A stretch of DNA of 64,000 nt from Myxococcus xanthus (GTDB lineage Bacteria > Myxococcota > Myxococcia > Myxococcales > Myxococcaceae), in contig NZ_FNOH01000011.1 of the NCBI RefSeq assembly GCF_900106535.1, forward strand, positions 231,269 to 295,268, written 5' to 3'. The first letter of the stretch is position 1, and every line of letters starts with the position of its first letter. Position numbers and translations under genes: made by a program. The notes beneath the pieces were generated by a model, which saw only the letters and a list, made by a program, of their open reading frames with translations, was not told where the DNA came from and did not search any database. Below are positions 31,268 to 40,456 of the stretch, in pieces.

Positions 31268-34200
31268 GTGGAAATCACGCAGAGGCAGGACAAGGCGATG
31301 CCGGGAGCCAACACTCCGTCCCGGTTCGCACGCTGGGCACGGGCCACCCCACTCACCGAGCGGGTCGAATTCACTCTCAAAGCCAATACGACGCAACAAG
31401 ACACATCCGGCGCGGCGCGCAAGCGATTGGATGCATGGCGTCAGCAGGAGCCCTTCGGACAGGCGGACTGGTGGCAGCGCAGACTGCAATCGTCGGGGCT
31501 GACCGAGGCGGAGCTGCTCACGCTGCTGGAGGTACCCACCGAGGCGCCTTGGACCCCGCCTGCTGAAGTCCCGCGCTGGGTGCAGGTGTTGGAGCACACC
31601 TACGCGGAGCCCTCGCACGCGCCCGTCCCCTGGCCCGAGCGCACGGAGGGCCCGGACCGCTCGGCCTTCCTGCCGCTGGTGGATCCGCTGGTGTCGCGCG
31701 CCGTGACGCAGCTCACCGCCGCGCTGAAGCCCATGAAGCACGCCGCGCCTGGGCTCGACCTGGAGCCGAGCGTCGTCGTCTCCACGATGCTGGGCCACCT
31801 GCCCCAGGTGCTGGCACCAGTGCTGGGCCGTGCCATGGTGGTGGAGCTCCATGCCGCCCAGTTGGAGGGACTGCTCGCGGGAGACACCCCGGAAGCGCGC
31901 TTCCAGGACTTCACGAGACGGCTGCGCCAGCCGCAGGTCGCCCTGGACATCCTGGAGCGCTACCCGGTGCTGGCCCGCTGCGTCGTCCTGCGCATCGGGG
32001 AGTGGGAGTCCAACTGCCTGGGGCTGATGAAGCGGTTGACGCGGGACGCGCCCCTGCTCTGGCAGCGGTTCAACGCGGGCCAGTCCCCCGGCGCGCTGGT
32101 GGAGGCACGCGGCGGCTTCTCCGACCCGCACCGGGGCGGCCAAGGCGTCTTCATCCTCCGCTTCGAGTCCGGGCTGCGGATTGTCTACAAGCCGCGCTCA
32201 CTGGGAGCAGAGGCCGGGCTCCAGCAGCTCCTCACGTGGCTCAACGCGCGCGGCGCCACGCCCATGATGAAGGGCGCGGAGGCGCTGGACCGAGGCGAAT
32301 ACGGGTGGATGGAGTACGTGGACCCCGCGCCGTGCGCGTCGGCAGAGGAGGTCCGGCGCTTCTACGAACGCCAGGGCGCCTACGTCGCGCTGATGCACGC
32401 GCTGGACGGCACGGACCTGCACTTCGAGAACCTCATCGCCGCCGGTGAGCACCCGGTGCTGGTGGACGTGGAGACGCTCTTCCACCCGCTGTCGGGCACG
32501 CGCACGCTTCGAGACTCCGAGCACGCGGTGGAGGCGCCGCCGGTGTCGGTGCTCCGCAGCGGACTGCTGCCGCAGCAGTTCTGGGGCACGCGAAAGAAGG
32601 CCGGGGTGGACCTGAGCGGGCTGGGCGCTCGGGCAGGTCAGCTCACGCCGCAGGCCTACTTGATGACGACGGAGCGAGGAACGGACCGGATGCGCTTCGA
32701 GCGGCGGCCGGTGGAGATGCCCGGGTCCAACAACCTGCCCCGCCTGGAGGGCGAAACCGCGCCCGTGCTGGACTACCGCGACGCGCTGGCCGACGGCTTC
32801 ACCCGCATGTACGGCCTGCTGTTGGAGCACCGCGAGGCGCTGCTCGCCGAGGACGGGCCGCTGGCCGCCTTCGCGCACGTGCCCATGCGCGTCCTCTTCC
32901 GCAACACGGCGGTGTACGGCGCGCTCCTCTTCGAGAGCTACCACCCGCACGCGCTGACGGATGGGCTCGAGCGCCAACGCTTCTTCGACCACCTGTGGCG
33001 CGCCGTGGTGCCTGCCCCGGACTTCGCGGCGCTCGTGCCTCTGGAAACGGAGCAGTTGGAGCGGGGAGACCTGCCGTACTTCACCGCGCGCGCCGACTCG
33101 AAGGACCTGGAGGCGGGCTCGGGCCAGCGCCTGCCGGACTTCTTCCAGGAGACGGGCATGGCGCGCGTGCGCCGCCGGCTGGTGGGCCTGTCGCCAGAGG
33201 ACCAGACGCGGCAGCGCTGGGTGCTGGAGCGCTCGCTGGATGTCCTGCTGCTGAGCTCGCAGACGGTGGCGCGTCCGACATATCCCTTCCGGGAGCACAC
33301 CCAGCCCGGCCTCCGCGACGCGTTGCTCGTGGAAGCACGACGCGCGGGTGAACGGCTGCTGCCATTGGCCTTCGAACGCCGCGACGAAGCGCATTGGCTT
33401 GGCCTGGACGCGGGAGACGGCGGCTGGCGGCTCGGTTCTCCGGGGCCGGACGTGTTCCAGGGGCGCGCGGGCATCGCGCTCGCGCTGGGCTACCTGGCGG
33501 ACGTCACGCAAGACGCGCGCTTCACGCGGCTGGCGCGGGCCACGCTGCGCACCCAGGCGCGCCTCCTGGCGGAGGAGCCCGCCAGCGTGGTGGGGCTGGG
33601 CATCCTCAATGGCTGGGGCGGCATCCTCTACGCGCTGACGCACCTGGGCGTGCTGTGGAAGGACGATGCGCTCCTGGACGAGGCCGCGGGTTACGTACGC
33701 CGGCTGCGGCCCCTGGTGGAGAAGGACACGGTGCTGGACGTGGGCGCGGGCGCCGCGGGCTGCCTCCTGGCGCTGCTGGTGCTCGGTGAGCACCGCCCGT
33801 CAGACACGTTGTGGGCCACGGTGGACGCCTGCGGCCAGCGGCTGCTGGAGACGTCCACGCCCCAGGCCCGAGGCGCGGCCTGGCTCTGCGAAGCCGCCGG
33901 AAACCGTTACCTCGCGGGCATGGCGCACGGAGCCGCCGGCATCAGCCTGGCGCTGCTTCGGCTGTTCGCGCGGACGGGCGATACGCGCCTGCGTGACGCC
34001 GCGGTGGCGGGCATGGAGTACGAGCGTGGGCTCTACACGCCCGAGGAGCGCAACTGGCCCGACCTGCGCGCGGGCGCGAAGGAACTGGCGGCGGCGGCAG
34101 AGGGGACGGAACACTTCCTCTGGGCATGGTGCACCGGCGCCCCCGGCATCGGCCTGGCGCGACTGTCTGGGCTGCCCTTCGTGGACGACGCAGAGGTGCG

Positions 34201-34591
34201 CGAGGAGATTGCCATCGCGCTGGACTCCACCCTGGCGAGGGGGTTCGGCCGCAACCACGGTCTGTGCCACGGAGACCTGGGCAACGCGGACTTCCTGTTG
34301 GAAGCGGCGGCCACGCTCGGGGACTCGAAGCTCCAGGAGCGCACGAATGCGGTGGCGGGCGGCATCCTGCGCGGCATCTCCGAGCACGGCTACCTCTTCG
34401 GCCTGCAAGGCAGCACGGAGACGCCGGGCATGATGGTGGGCCTGGCGGGCATCGCCTACGGACTGGCGCGGCTGGCCATGCCGGAGCGGTTGCCCTCGCT
34501 GCTGACGGTCGCGCCTCCACGAATCGTCCGAGGTGAAGGGCTGGGCACCCCGGATGGCCGTCCCTCCAGCCGCAACCAGGAGCTGTCATGA
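31268..34591 (+). CDS. lanM: Class II lanthipeptide synthetase (LanM)
   Basis: A 1107-residue bifunctional enzyme that phosphorylates and eliminates Ser/Thr in a precursor peptide and then cyclises Cys onto the dehydro residues. The N-terminal dehydratase (DUF4135) carries FILRFESGLRIVYKPRSL, GTDLHFENLIA (Asp383) and LVDVETLF, its kinase-like catalytic motifs. The C-terminal LanC-like cyclase starts near residue 730 (FQGRAGIALALGYL) and has the zinc ligands Cys955 (AWCTGAPGIGLARL) and Cys1000-His1001 (GLCHGDLGNADF). The GTG at 31268 follows GAGAGGA; an ATG at 31298 is an alternative. Its stop overlaps the first precursor's ATG, so enzyme and substrate are co-translated. A TTGACA at 31167-31172 may be part of its promoter. 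Confidence 0.95.
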   Translation: MEITQRQDKAMPGANTPSRFARWARATPLTERVEFTLKANTTQQDTSGAARKRLDAWRQQEPFGQADWWQRRLQSSGLTEAELLTLLEVPTEAPWTPPAEVPRWVQVLEHTYAEPSHAPVPWPERTEGPDRSAFLPLVDPLVSRAVTQLTAALKPMKHAAPGLDLEPSVVVSTMLGHLPQVLAPVLGRAMVVELHAAQLEGLLAGDTPEARFQDFTRRLRQPQVALDILERYPVLARCVVLRIGEWESNCLGLMKRLTRDAPLLWQRFNAGQSPGALVEARGGFSDPHRGGQGVFILRFESGLRIVYKPRSLGAEAGLQQLLTWLNARGATPMMKGAEALDRGEYGWMEYVDPAPCASAEEVRRFYERQGAYVALMHALDGTDLHFENLIAAGEHPVLVDVETLFHPLSGTRTLRDSEHAVEAPPVSVLRSGLLPQQFWGTRKKAGVDLSGLGARAGQLTPQAYLMTTERGTDRMRFERRPVEMPGSNNLPRLEGETAPVLDYRDALADGFTRMYGLLLEHREALLAEDGPLAAFAHVPMRVLFRNTAVYGALLFESYHPHALTDGLERQRFFDHLWRAVVPAPDFAALVPLETEQLERGDLPYFTARADSKDLEAGSGQRLPDFFQETGMARVRRRLVGLSPEDQTRQRWVLERSLDVLLLSSQTVARPTYPFREHTQPGLRDALLVEARRAGERLLPLAFERRDEAHWLGLDAGDGGWRLGSPGPDVFQGRAGIALALGYLADVTQDARFTRLARATLRTQARLLAEEPASVVGLGILNGWGGILYALTHLGVLWKDDALLDEAAGYVRRLRPLVEKDTVLDVGAGAAGCLLALLVLGEHRPSDTLWATVDACGQRLLETSTPQARGAAWLCEAAGNRYLAGMAHGAAGISLALLRLFARTGDTRLRDAAVAGMEYERGLYTPEERNWPDLRAGAKELAAAAEGTEHFLWAWCTGAPGIGLARLSGLPFVDDAEVREEIAIALDSTLARGFGRNHGLCHGDLGNADFLLEAAATLGDSKLQERTNAVAGGILRGISEHGYLFGLQGSTETPGMMVGLAGIAYGLARLAMPERLPSLLTVAPPRIVRGEGLGTPDGRPSSRNQELS

Positions 34592-34951
34592 GCCAGAAGA
34601 AGGACCACATCCTCCGCGCGTGGCGTGACCCCGAGTACTTCAACAGCCTGTCGTCGGAGGAGCGCGCGGCCCTGCCCGCCAACCCCGCCGCCGAGCTGGA
34701 GTTGGGGGACGACCTTCTGGAGGTCATCACCGGCGGCGACTTCTGCCTGCCCGGCCAGTCCAGCGCCCAGTGCACGCCGTGCCCGCCGCGTCACTGTCTC
34801 TGATTCGTCCCCCCTTTCCTGTCCAGGAGCTGTCATGAGCAAGAAGGAACACATCCTCCGTGCGTGGCGTGACCCCGAGTACTTCAACAGCCTGTCGTCG
34901 GAGGAGCGCGCGGCCCTGCCCGCCAACCCCGCCGCCGAGCTGGAATTGAGC
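34576..34951 (+). repeat. Tandem duplication covering the ribosome site and leader of both precursor genes
   Basis: The 18 bases at 34576-34593, containing the AGGAG and ATG, recur exactly at 34823-34840. Within the leaders, 34618-34700 and 34862-34944 (83 bases) are identical including third positions. The two copies lie about 244-247 bases apart, and A1 carries one extra codon near its start. The cores after the leaders have diverged strongly at both nucleotide and protein level. Confidence 0.9.
34588..34803 (+). CDS. lanA1: Class II lanthipeptide precursor A1 (mersacidin/lichenicidin-family leader)
   Basis: 71 residues. The leader has HILRAWRDPEYFNSLSSEER, then PAAELELGDDLLEVITGG, ending in a double glycine that C39 peptidases cut. 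The predicted core is 21 residues after GG with Cys at core positions 3, 12, 15 and 20, Ser at 8 and 9, and Thr at 13; its tail is CTPCPPRHCL. There are four Cys but only three dehydratable residues. The ATG at 34588 overlaps the LanM stop (ATGA) and follows CCAGGAGCTGTC, the same 18-base start region found before the second precursor. Processing by the LanM upstream and export by the C39 ABC transporter downstream are inferred from context. Confidence 0.93.
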   Translation: MSQKKDHILRAWRDPEYFNSLSSEERAALPANPAAELELGDDLLEVITGGDFCLPGQSSAQCTPCPPRHCL

Positions 34952-35044
34952 GACGAGGTCCTGGAGAGCATCTCGGGTGCGGACAGCTGCGAGCAGTTCG
35001 GCAGCTACTACTGCACGCCGTGCCCGCCCTACGTGTGCATGTAG
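34835..35044 (+). CDS. lanA2: Class II lanthipeptide precursor A2, tandem paralogue
   Basis: 69 residues, 31 bases after A1. The leader is almost identical to A1 (HILRAWRDPEYFNSLSSEER, PAAELELSDEVLESISGA), but it ends SISGA, so the cut is after Gly-Ala, not Gly-Gly. The predicted 20-residue core has Cys at positions 3, 11, 14 and 19, Ser at 2 and 8 and Thr at 12, ending CTPCPPYVCM. It shares Cys3, Ser8, the CTPCPP block and a Cys near the end with A1, while the rest of the core differs. The pattern suggests a two-peptide system or two variants of one product. The gene is followed by a strong hairpin. Confidence 0.93.
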   Translation: MSKKEHILRAWRDPEYFNSLSSEERAALPANPAAELELSDEVLESISGADSCEQFGSYYCTPCPPYVCM

Positions 35045-35054
35045 CGAAGGCCCA

Positions 35055-35086
35055 GGGGGACTGGTTCAGTCCCGGGCCAGTCCCCC
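35055..35086 (+). terminator. Strong intercistronic hairpin after the precursor genes
   Basis: GGGGGACTGG (35055-35064) pairs perfectly with CCAGTCCCCC (35077-35086) around a 12-base loop, eleven bases after the second precursor stop. No T run follows, so partial termination or a 3'-stabilising barrier is more likely than full termination. Either would make precursor mRNA more abundant than the exporter genes downstream. Confidence 0.75.
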
Positions 35087-35112
35087 ACCCCATGCGCTAA
35101 CGTCCCCCCGCG

Positions 35113-35328
35113 ATGCAGCCACCCACCGACGGCCGCCCCTCCATCTTCCGCAAGGAAGCCCTGGCGCACTACCAGCGCGTCGTGCAGGACGAAGGTGACC
35201 TGCTGCGCATCGGCGGACAGTGGACGCGGTGGACGTTCGCGCTCCTGTTCGTCTTCGGCCTCGCGCTGGCGATGGGTGTCCTGGCGTGGCCGGCGCTCAT
35301 TGCCCCGGAAGGAAACGTGCCGCCATGA
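35113..35328 (+). CDS. Single-pass membrane stub resembling the N-terminus of an HlyD-family adaptor
   Basis: 71 residues: a polar start with IFRKEALAHYQRVVQ, then LLRIGGQWTRWTF and one hydrophobic segment (ALLFVFGLALAMGVLAWPAL, about 43-62), ending EGNVPP. The F-R-x-E-A-L...W-T-R-W arrangement is like the cytoplasmic tail and membrane anchor of bacteriocin-system HlyD adaptors, but the roughly 300-residue periplasmic part is missing. Its stop overlaps the exporter's ATG (ATGA), so it is translated together with it. Either a real small membrane partner of the exporter or a truncated adaptor kept for translational coupling; the second is my guess. Confidence 0.6.
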   Translation: MQPPTDGRPSIFRKEALAHYQRVVQDEGDLLRIGGQWTRWTFALLFVFGLALAMGVLAWPALIAPEGNVPP

Positions 35329-37526
35329 CGGCCGAGGCGCCGCAGCAGCCCCAGCGCCGGTGGAGGCTCGGCCTGCGCAAGCGCGTGCCCGAAGTGCGGC
35401 AGATGACGATGACGGACTGTGGCGCCGCCTGTCTGGCCATGGTGCTGGCCTACCACGGCCGCCACATGGGCCTGGACGCGGTGCGCGAGGTGACAGGCCC
35501 CGGACGTGACGGCGCCAGCGCGAAGGCGCTGAAGGCCGCGGCCCAGAAGCTGGGCCTGCGCGTGCGCGCCATCTCCGTGGACCTGGACCGGCTGCCCTTC
35601 CTTCCTCCGGCCACCATCCTCCACTGGCGCTTCACGCACTACGTCGTCTTCGAGCGCCTGGGCCGCGGCTGGGTCGAGGTGGTGGACCCCGACCAGGGCC
35701 GCCGCCGCGTCTCCATGGAGCAGTTCAGCCAGTGCTTCACCGGCGTGGCGCTGCTGCTGGAGCCGTCCGAGAACTTCCAGCCGGGCCACACGCGGCGCGG
35801 GCCCTACCGCTACCTGGTGCCCCTGGTGAAGCGGCAGGCCGGCACGCTGGTGAAGGTGCTCGCGCTGTCCGCCGTGCTCCAGGTGCTGACGCTGGCGGTG
35901 CCGCTGCTCACCGGCATGGTGGTGGACCGCGTGGTGCCCCGGCAGGACTACTCGCTGATGGGGGTGCTGTCCGCGGCGCTCGCGGGCGTGTTGCTCTTCG
36001 AGCTGCTCACGTCGGTGGTGCGAGGCCAGCTCCTGGTGGAGCTGCGCACGCGGCTGGACTCGCAGATGACGCAGGGGCTGCTGGACCACCTGGTGAGCCT
36101 GGCCTACCCGTTCTTCCAGCTCCGGCCCGCGGGCGACCTGCTGACGCGGCTGGGCTCGCAGCAGGCCATCCGCGAACTGCTCTCCACGGGCCTGCTGTCC
36201 AGCGCGCTCGACGGTGCGCTGGTGCTCCTCTACCTGGGCCTGCTGCTGGTGGCGGATGCGTCGCTGGGGCTGCTGGTGGTGGGGCTGGGCCTGTTGCAGG
36301 TGCTGGTGTTCGCGCTGCCCCGGGCCAGACAACGCAGCCACCTGTCGCGCAGCCTGGACATGGGCGTGCGCAGCCAGAGCTACCTGATGGCCATGCTGTC
36401 CGGCATGCAGACGCTCAAGGCCTTTGGCGTGGAGGACCGCATGGTGGGCAGCTACTCCAACCTCTACGTGGACCTGCTCAACGTGGAGTTGGAGCGAGGC
36501 CGCCTCTCCGCGTGGCTGGACGCGCTGACGGGCACGCTGCGCCGCGTGTCCCCACTGGTGTTGCTGTGCGTGGGCGCGTGGCGCGTGCTGGACGGCGCGA
36601 TGTCCCTGGGACAGATGCTGAGCATCAACGCGCTGGCCACCGCGCTGCTGGTGCCCCTGTCCAACCTGCTGGGCACCGGCGGGCAGCTCCAGTTCCTGAG
36701 CACCTACCTGGAGCGCATCAACGACGTGCTGGACACGCCCCCCGAACGCGACGCGGCGCACCGGGGCCGCGCGCCCACGCTGCGCGGCGCCATCACCCTG
36801 GAGGACGTGCGCTTCCGCTACAACCCCCACTCCGCCTGGGTGGTGCAAGGCGTGTCGGTCAGCGTGGAGCCGGGGCAGATGGTGGCGCTCGTCGGCCGTT
36901 CGGGCGCGGGCAAGAGCACCCTGGCGCACCTGCTGCTGGGGCTCTACCTGCCCACCTCCGGACACGTCCGGTACGACGGCGCGGAGCTGGGCGAACTGGA
37001 CCTGCGCGCGGTGCGCAGCCAACTGGGCGTGGTGTTGCAGGATGCCTCGTTCTTCAACGCGTCGCTGCGGGAGAACATCACCCTGAGCGACCCGGAGCTG
37101 GACATGGACCGTGTCGTGGAGGCCGCGAAGCTGGCCCACATCCACGACGACATCATGGCCATGCCCATGCAGTACGACACGCCGCTGACGGACCGGGGCC
37201 TCTCCATGTCCGGTGGCCAGCGGCAGAGACTGGCCCTGGCGCGCGCCCTGGTGCGCAGGCCCGCCATCCTCCTGCTCGATGAAGCCACCAGCGCCCTGGA
37301 CGCCACCACCGAGGCGCACGTGCAGCAGGCGCTGGCGTCCCTGAAGTGCACGCGCGTCGTCATTGCCCACCGGCTCAGCACGGTGCGCAACGCCGACACC
37401 ATCCTCGTCATGGAGGCCGGCCAGGTGGTGGAGGTCGGCCGGCACCAGGAGCTGCTGGAGCGCCAGGGCACCTACGCGGCCCTGGTGAATGCCCAACGGG
37501 AGGAGCGCGCCGTGGCGACGGGCTGA
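35325..37526 (+). CDS. lanT: Peptidase-containing ABC exporter for the lanthipeptides (LanT)
   Basis: A 733-residue bifunctional exporter. The N-terminal C39 cysteine protease has Cys32 (TDCGAAC), His105 (FTHYVVF) and Asp121 (VDPDQG) and removes the leader after GG/GA. It is followed by a six-helix membrane domain (about 165-450) and an ATP-binding domain with Walker A GRSGAGKST, signature MSGGQRQRLALARAL and Walker B ILLLDEATSALD. It starts inside the stop of the stub gene. This is the only transporter in the cluster; no LanFEG immunity proteins are visible, so self-protection may rely on export or on the amphiphilic product being inactive until cleavage. Confidence 0.95.
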   Translation: MTAEAPQQPQRRWRLGLRKRVPEVRQMTMTDCGAACLAMVLAYHGRHMGLDAVREVTGPGRDGASAKALKAAAQKLGLRVRAISVDLDRLPFLPPATILHWRFTHYVVFERLGRGWVEVVDPDQGRRRVSMEQFSQCFTGVALLLEPSENFQPGHTRRGPYRYLVPLVKRQAGTLVKVLALSAVLQVLTLAVPLLTGMVVDRVVPRQDYSLMGVLSAALAGVLLFELLTSVVRGQLLVELRTRLDSQMTQGLLDHLVSLAYPFFQLRPAGDLLTRLGSQQAIRELLSTGLLSSALDGALVLLYLGLLLVADASLGLLVVGLGLLQVLVFALPRARQRSHLSRSLDMGVRSQSYLMAMLSGMQTLKAFGVEDRMVGSYSNLYVDLLNVELERGRLSAWLDALTGTLRRVSPLVLLCVGAWRVLDGAMSLGQMLSINALATALLVPLSNLLGTGGQLQFLSTYLERINDVLDTPPERDAAHRGRAPTLRGAITLEDVRFRYNPHSAWVVQGVSVSVEPGQMVALVGRSGAGKSTLAHLLLGLYLPTSGHVRYDGAELGELDLRAVRSQLGVVLQDASFFNASLRENITLSDPELDMDRVVEAAKLAHIHDDIMAMPMQYDTPLTDRGLSMSGGQRQRLALARALVRRPAILLLDEATSALDATTEAHVQQALASLKCTRVVIAHRLSTVRNADTILVMEAGQVVEVGRHQELLERQGTYAALVNAQREERAVATG

Positions 37527-37613
37527 GGTGCCTGGAGCGCGACCCGGCAATCAAGAATATCCTGCCTACCGCGACCGATCCGCCGCACGTCCGCCGGCGC
37601 CAGTGAGGGATTC

Positions 37614-39068
<1,455 letters not shown>

Positions 39069-39072
39069 GGCG

Positions 39073-39110
39073 CGCGGTGGGCCCCTGAAGAAACGCGGAG
39101 GCCCACCGCG
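39073..39110. terminator. Terminator between convergent genes
   Basis: An 11-bp perfect stem (39073-39083 with 39100-39110) and a 16-base loop, five bases after the amidase stop. It also lies downstream of the convergent lipoprotein gene, whose stop is at 39122. No T run is seen. Confidence 0.7.
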
Positions 39111-39121
39111 AACCCGCCAGG

Positions 39122-40345
39122 TCAGTCGTAGCGGCTGGTGAGCTTCAGCGTCCACGAGCGCAGCGTGCCGCTGCCCACCCCGGACGGGTTGGCGATGTGC
39201 AGCTTCCAGCGACCATTGACGGCGCCGTCGCGCGGGATGCCCCGCGTCACGACGATGCGCGAGGGCGGCGTGCCCTCGTTCGGACCGTCCCACAGCAGGG
39301 CCGTCTCACCACCCGGGTCCTCCAGCGTCAGCACCAGCCGGTGCGGCGCGGTGTGGACGATGTCCAGCTCCACGTTGATGTCCATGGGCACCGTGGCCAA
39401 CCCCACCGCGACGAGCGGCGCCGTCACCAGCGGGTTCGTCGACTGGAGCCGCAGGTCCGAGTACTCGGTGAAGGAGCTGCCCATCCACGCCGGGGCGCAG
39501 TAGCCCTCCACCGAGCCCGACGCCAGACCGATGCAGACCGACTTCGGGGTCTGGCACGCGACGAAGCGGGAGCACACCTCGCCGTAGCCGGGGAAGTACG
39601 AGGCGTCGACGCAGCGGCCATAAGGGCTGGAGCCGTCACCCGGGCGGCCCTCACAGACGAGCCCGGGCTGACACAGGGTCGGACCCGTGCACGGGTCACC
39701 TTCCGCCGCGAGCTGCGTGTGGACCTTGAGCTGTCCCATCGTGACGGCGTCCACGTTCGCCAGCCGCGACAACTGCACCATGTGGAGGATGGGACGCGCC
39801 GCGACCAGGCTCTGCACCGCCGCCGCGGGGATGCCGAAGACAGTCTCCAGGTTCGACGCGCTCTCCGTGTTCGCGGCGAGGATGGCGCGGCGGGCCTCCG
39901 CCACGTTGAAGGCCACGCCGTGGAAGGTCCCCACGTGTCCGTCGACCGGCAGCTCCACGCGGCCCGTGCCCTTGGCGTACGCCTCCAGCGCCGCGAGCGC
40001 AGCGGGGCCCACGTACGGCACCGCGTCCACCTGCTCGATGCTCACGAAGCGGCGGTCATCCCCCGTGTGAAGCACGCCATCCGGCCCCTCGCGGAAGTCA
40101 ATCAGCGCCTGCGCCGCCTGGGAGTCCAGCGGCACCTCCAGGTCCAGCACGGTGTAGGAGATGGAGTAGTCGTTGAGGAAGGACAGCACACCCTCCGCGG
40201 CGGGCGTACCGGTGGCCAGCGCCTGGGCCTGCGTTCCGAGCACGACGGCCTCGTGCGCGGTGTCCGTGGACGTCGGGGCTCCACAGCTGATCAATGCCGG
40301 GAGAACCGTGGATAGCGAAAGAAACAAGGGAAGTTTGAGTTTCAT
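39122..40345 (-). CDS. Lipoprotein with a helix-hairpin-helix-like N-terminus and a P-domain (proprotein-convertase type) C-terminus
   Basis: 407 residues. A lipobox (LPALISC, about 15-21) is followed by a helix-hairpin-helix-like segment (SIEQVDAVPYVGPAALAALEAY, about 100-121) and a middle region with many cysteines. The C-terminus, about 295-407, has DINVELDIVHTAPHRLVLTLEDPGG, GAVNGRWKLHIANPSG and SGTLRSWTLKL, the homo-B (P) domain found in secreted proteases and surface proteins. The ATG at 40345 or the one three codons upstream (40354) could be used; neither has a good ribosome site. It is related in architecture to the lipoprotein at 57107. Confidence 0.75.
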   Translation of the reverse strand: MKLKLPLFLSLSTVLPALISCGAPTSTDTAHEAVVLGTQAQALATGTPAAEGVLSFLNDYSISYTVLDLEVPLDSQAAQALIDFREGPDGVLHTGDDRRFVSIEQVDAVPYVGPAALAALEAYAKGTGRVELPVDGHVGTFHGVAFNVAEARRAILAANTESASNLETVFGIPAAAVQSLVAARPILHMVQLSRLANVDAVTMGQLKVHTQLAAEGDPCTGPTLCQPGLVCEGRPGDGSSPYGRCVDASYFPGYGEVCSRFVACQTPKSVCIGLASGSVEGYCAPAWMGSSFTEYSDLRLQSTNPLVTAPLVAVGLATVPMDINVELDIVHTAPHRLVLTLEDPGGETALLWDGPNEGTPPSRIVVTRGIPRDGAVNGRWKLHIANPSGVGSGTLRSWTLKLTSRYD

Positions 40346-40456
40346 GCGCACCATGTAGCGCAAGACTTGCCCGGCGCACAGGACGTCACCCATGCGTGAC
40401 GCAATCCAACCGAAGCCGTGGGGAATACGCCCACCTCCGTGGCAGTCTTGCGCGCC

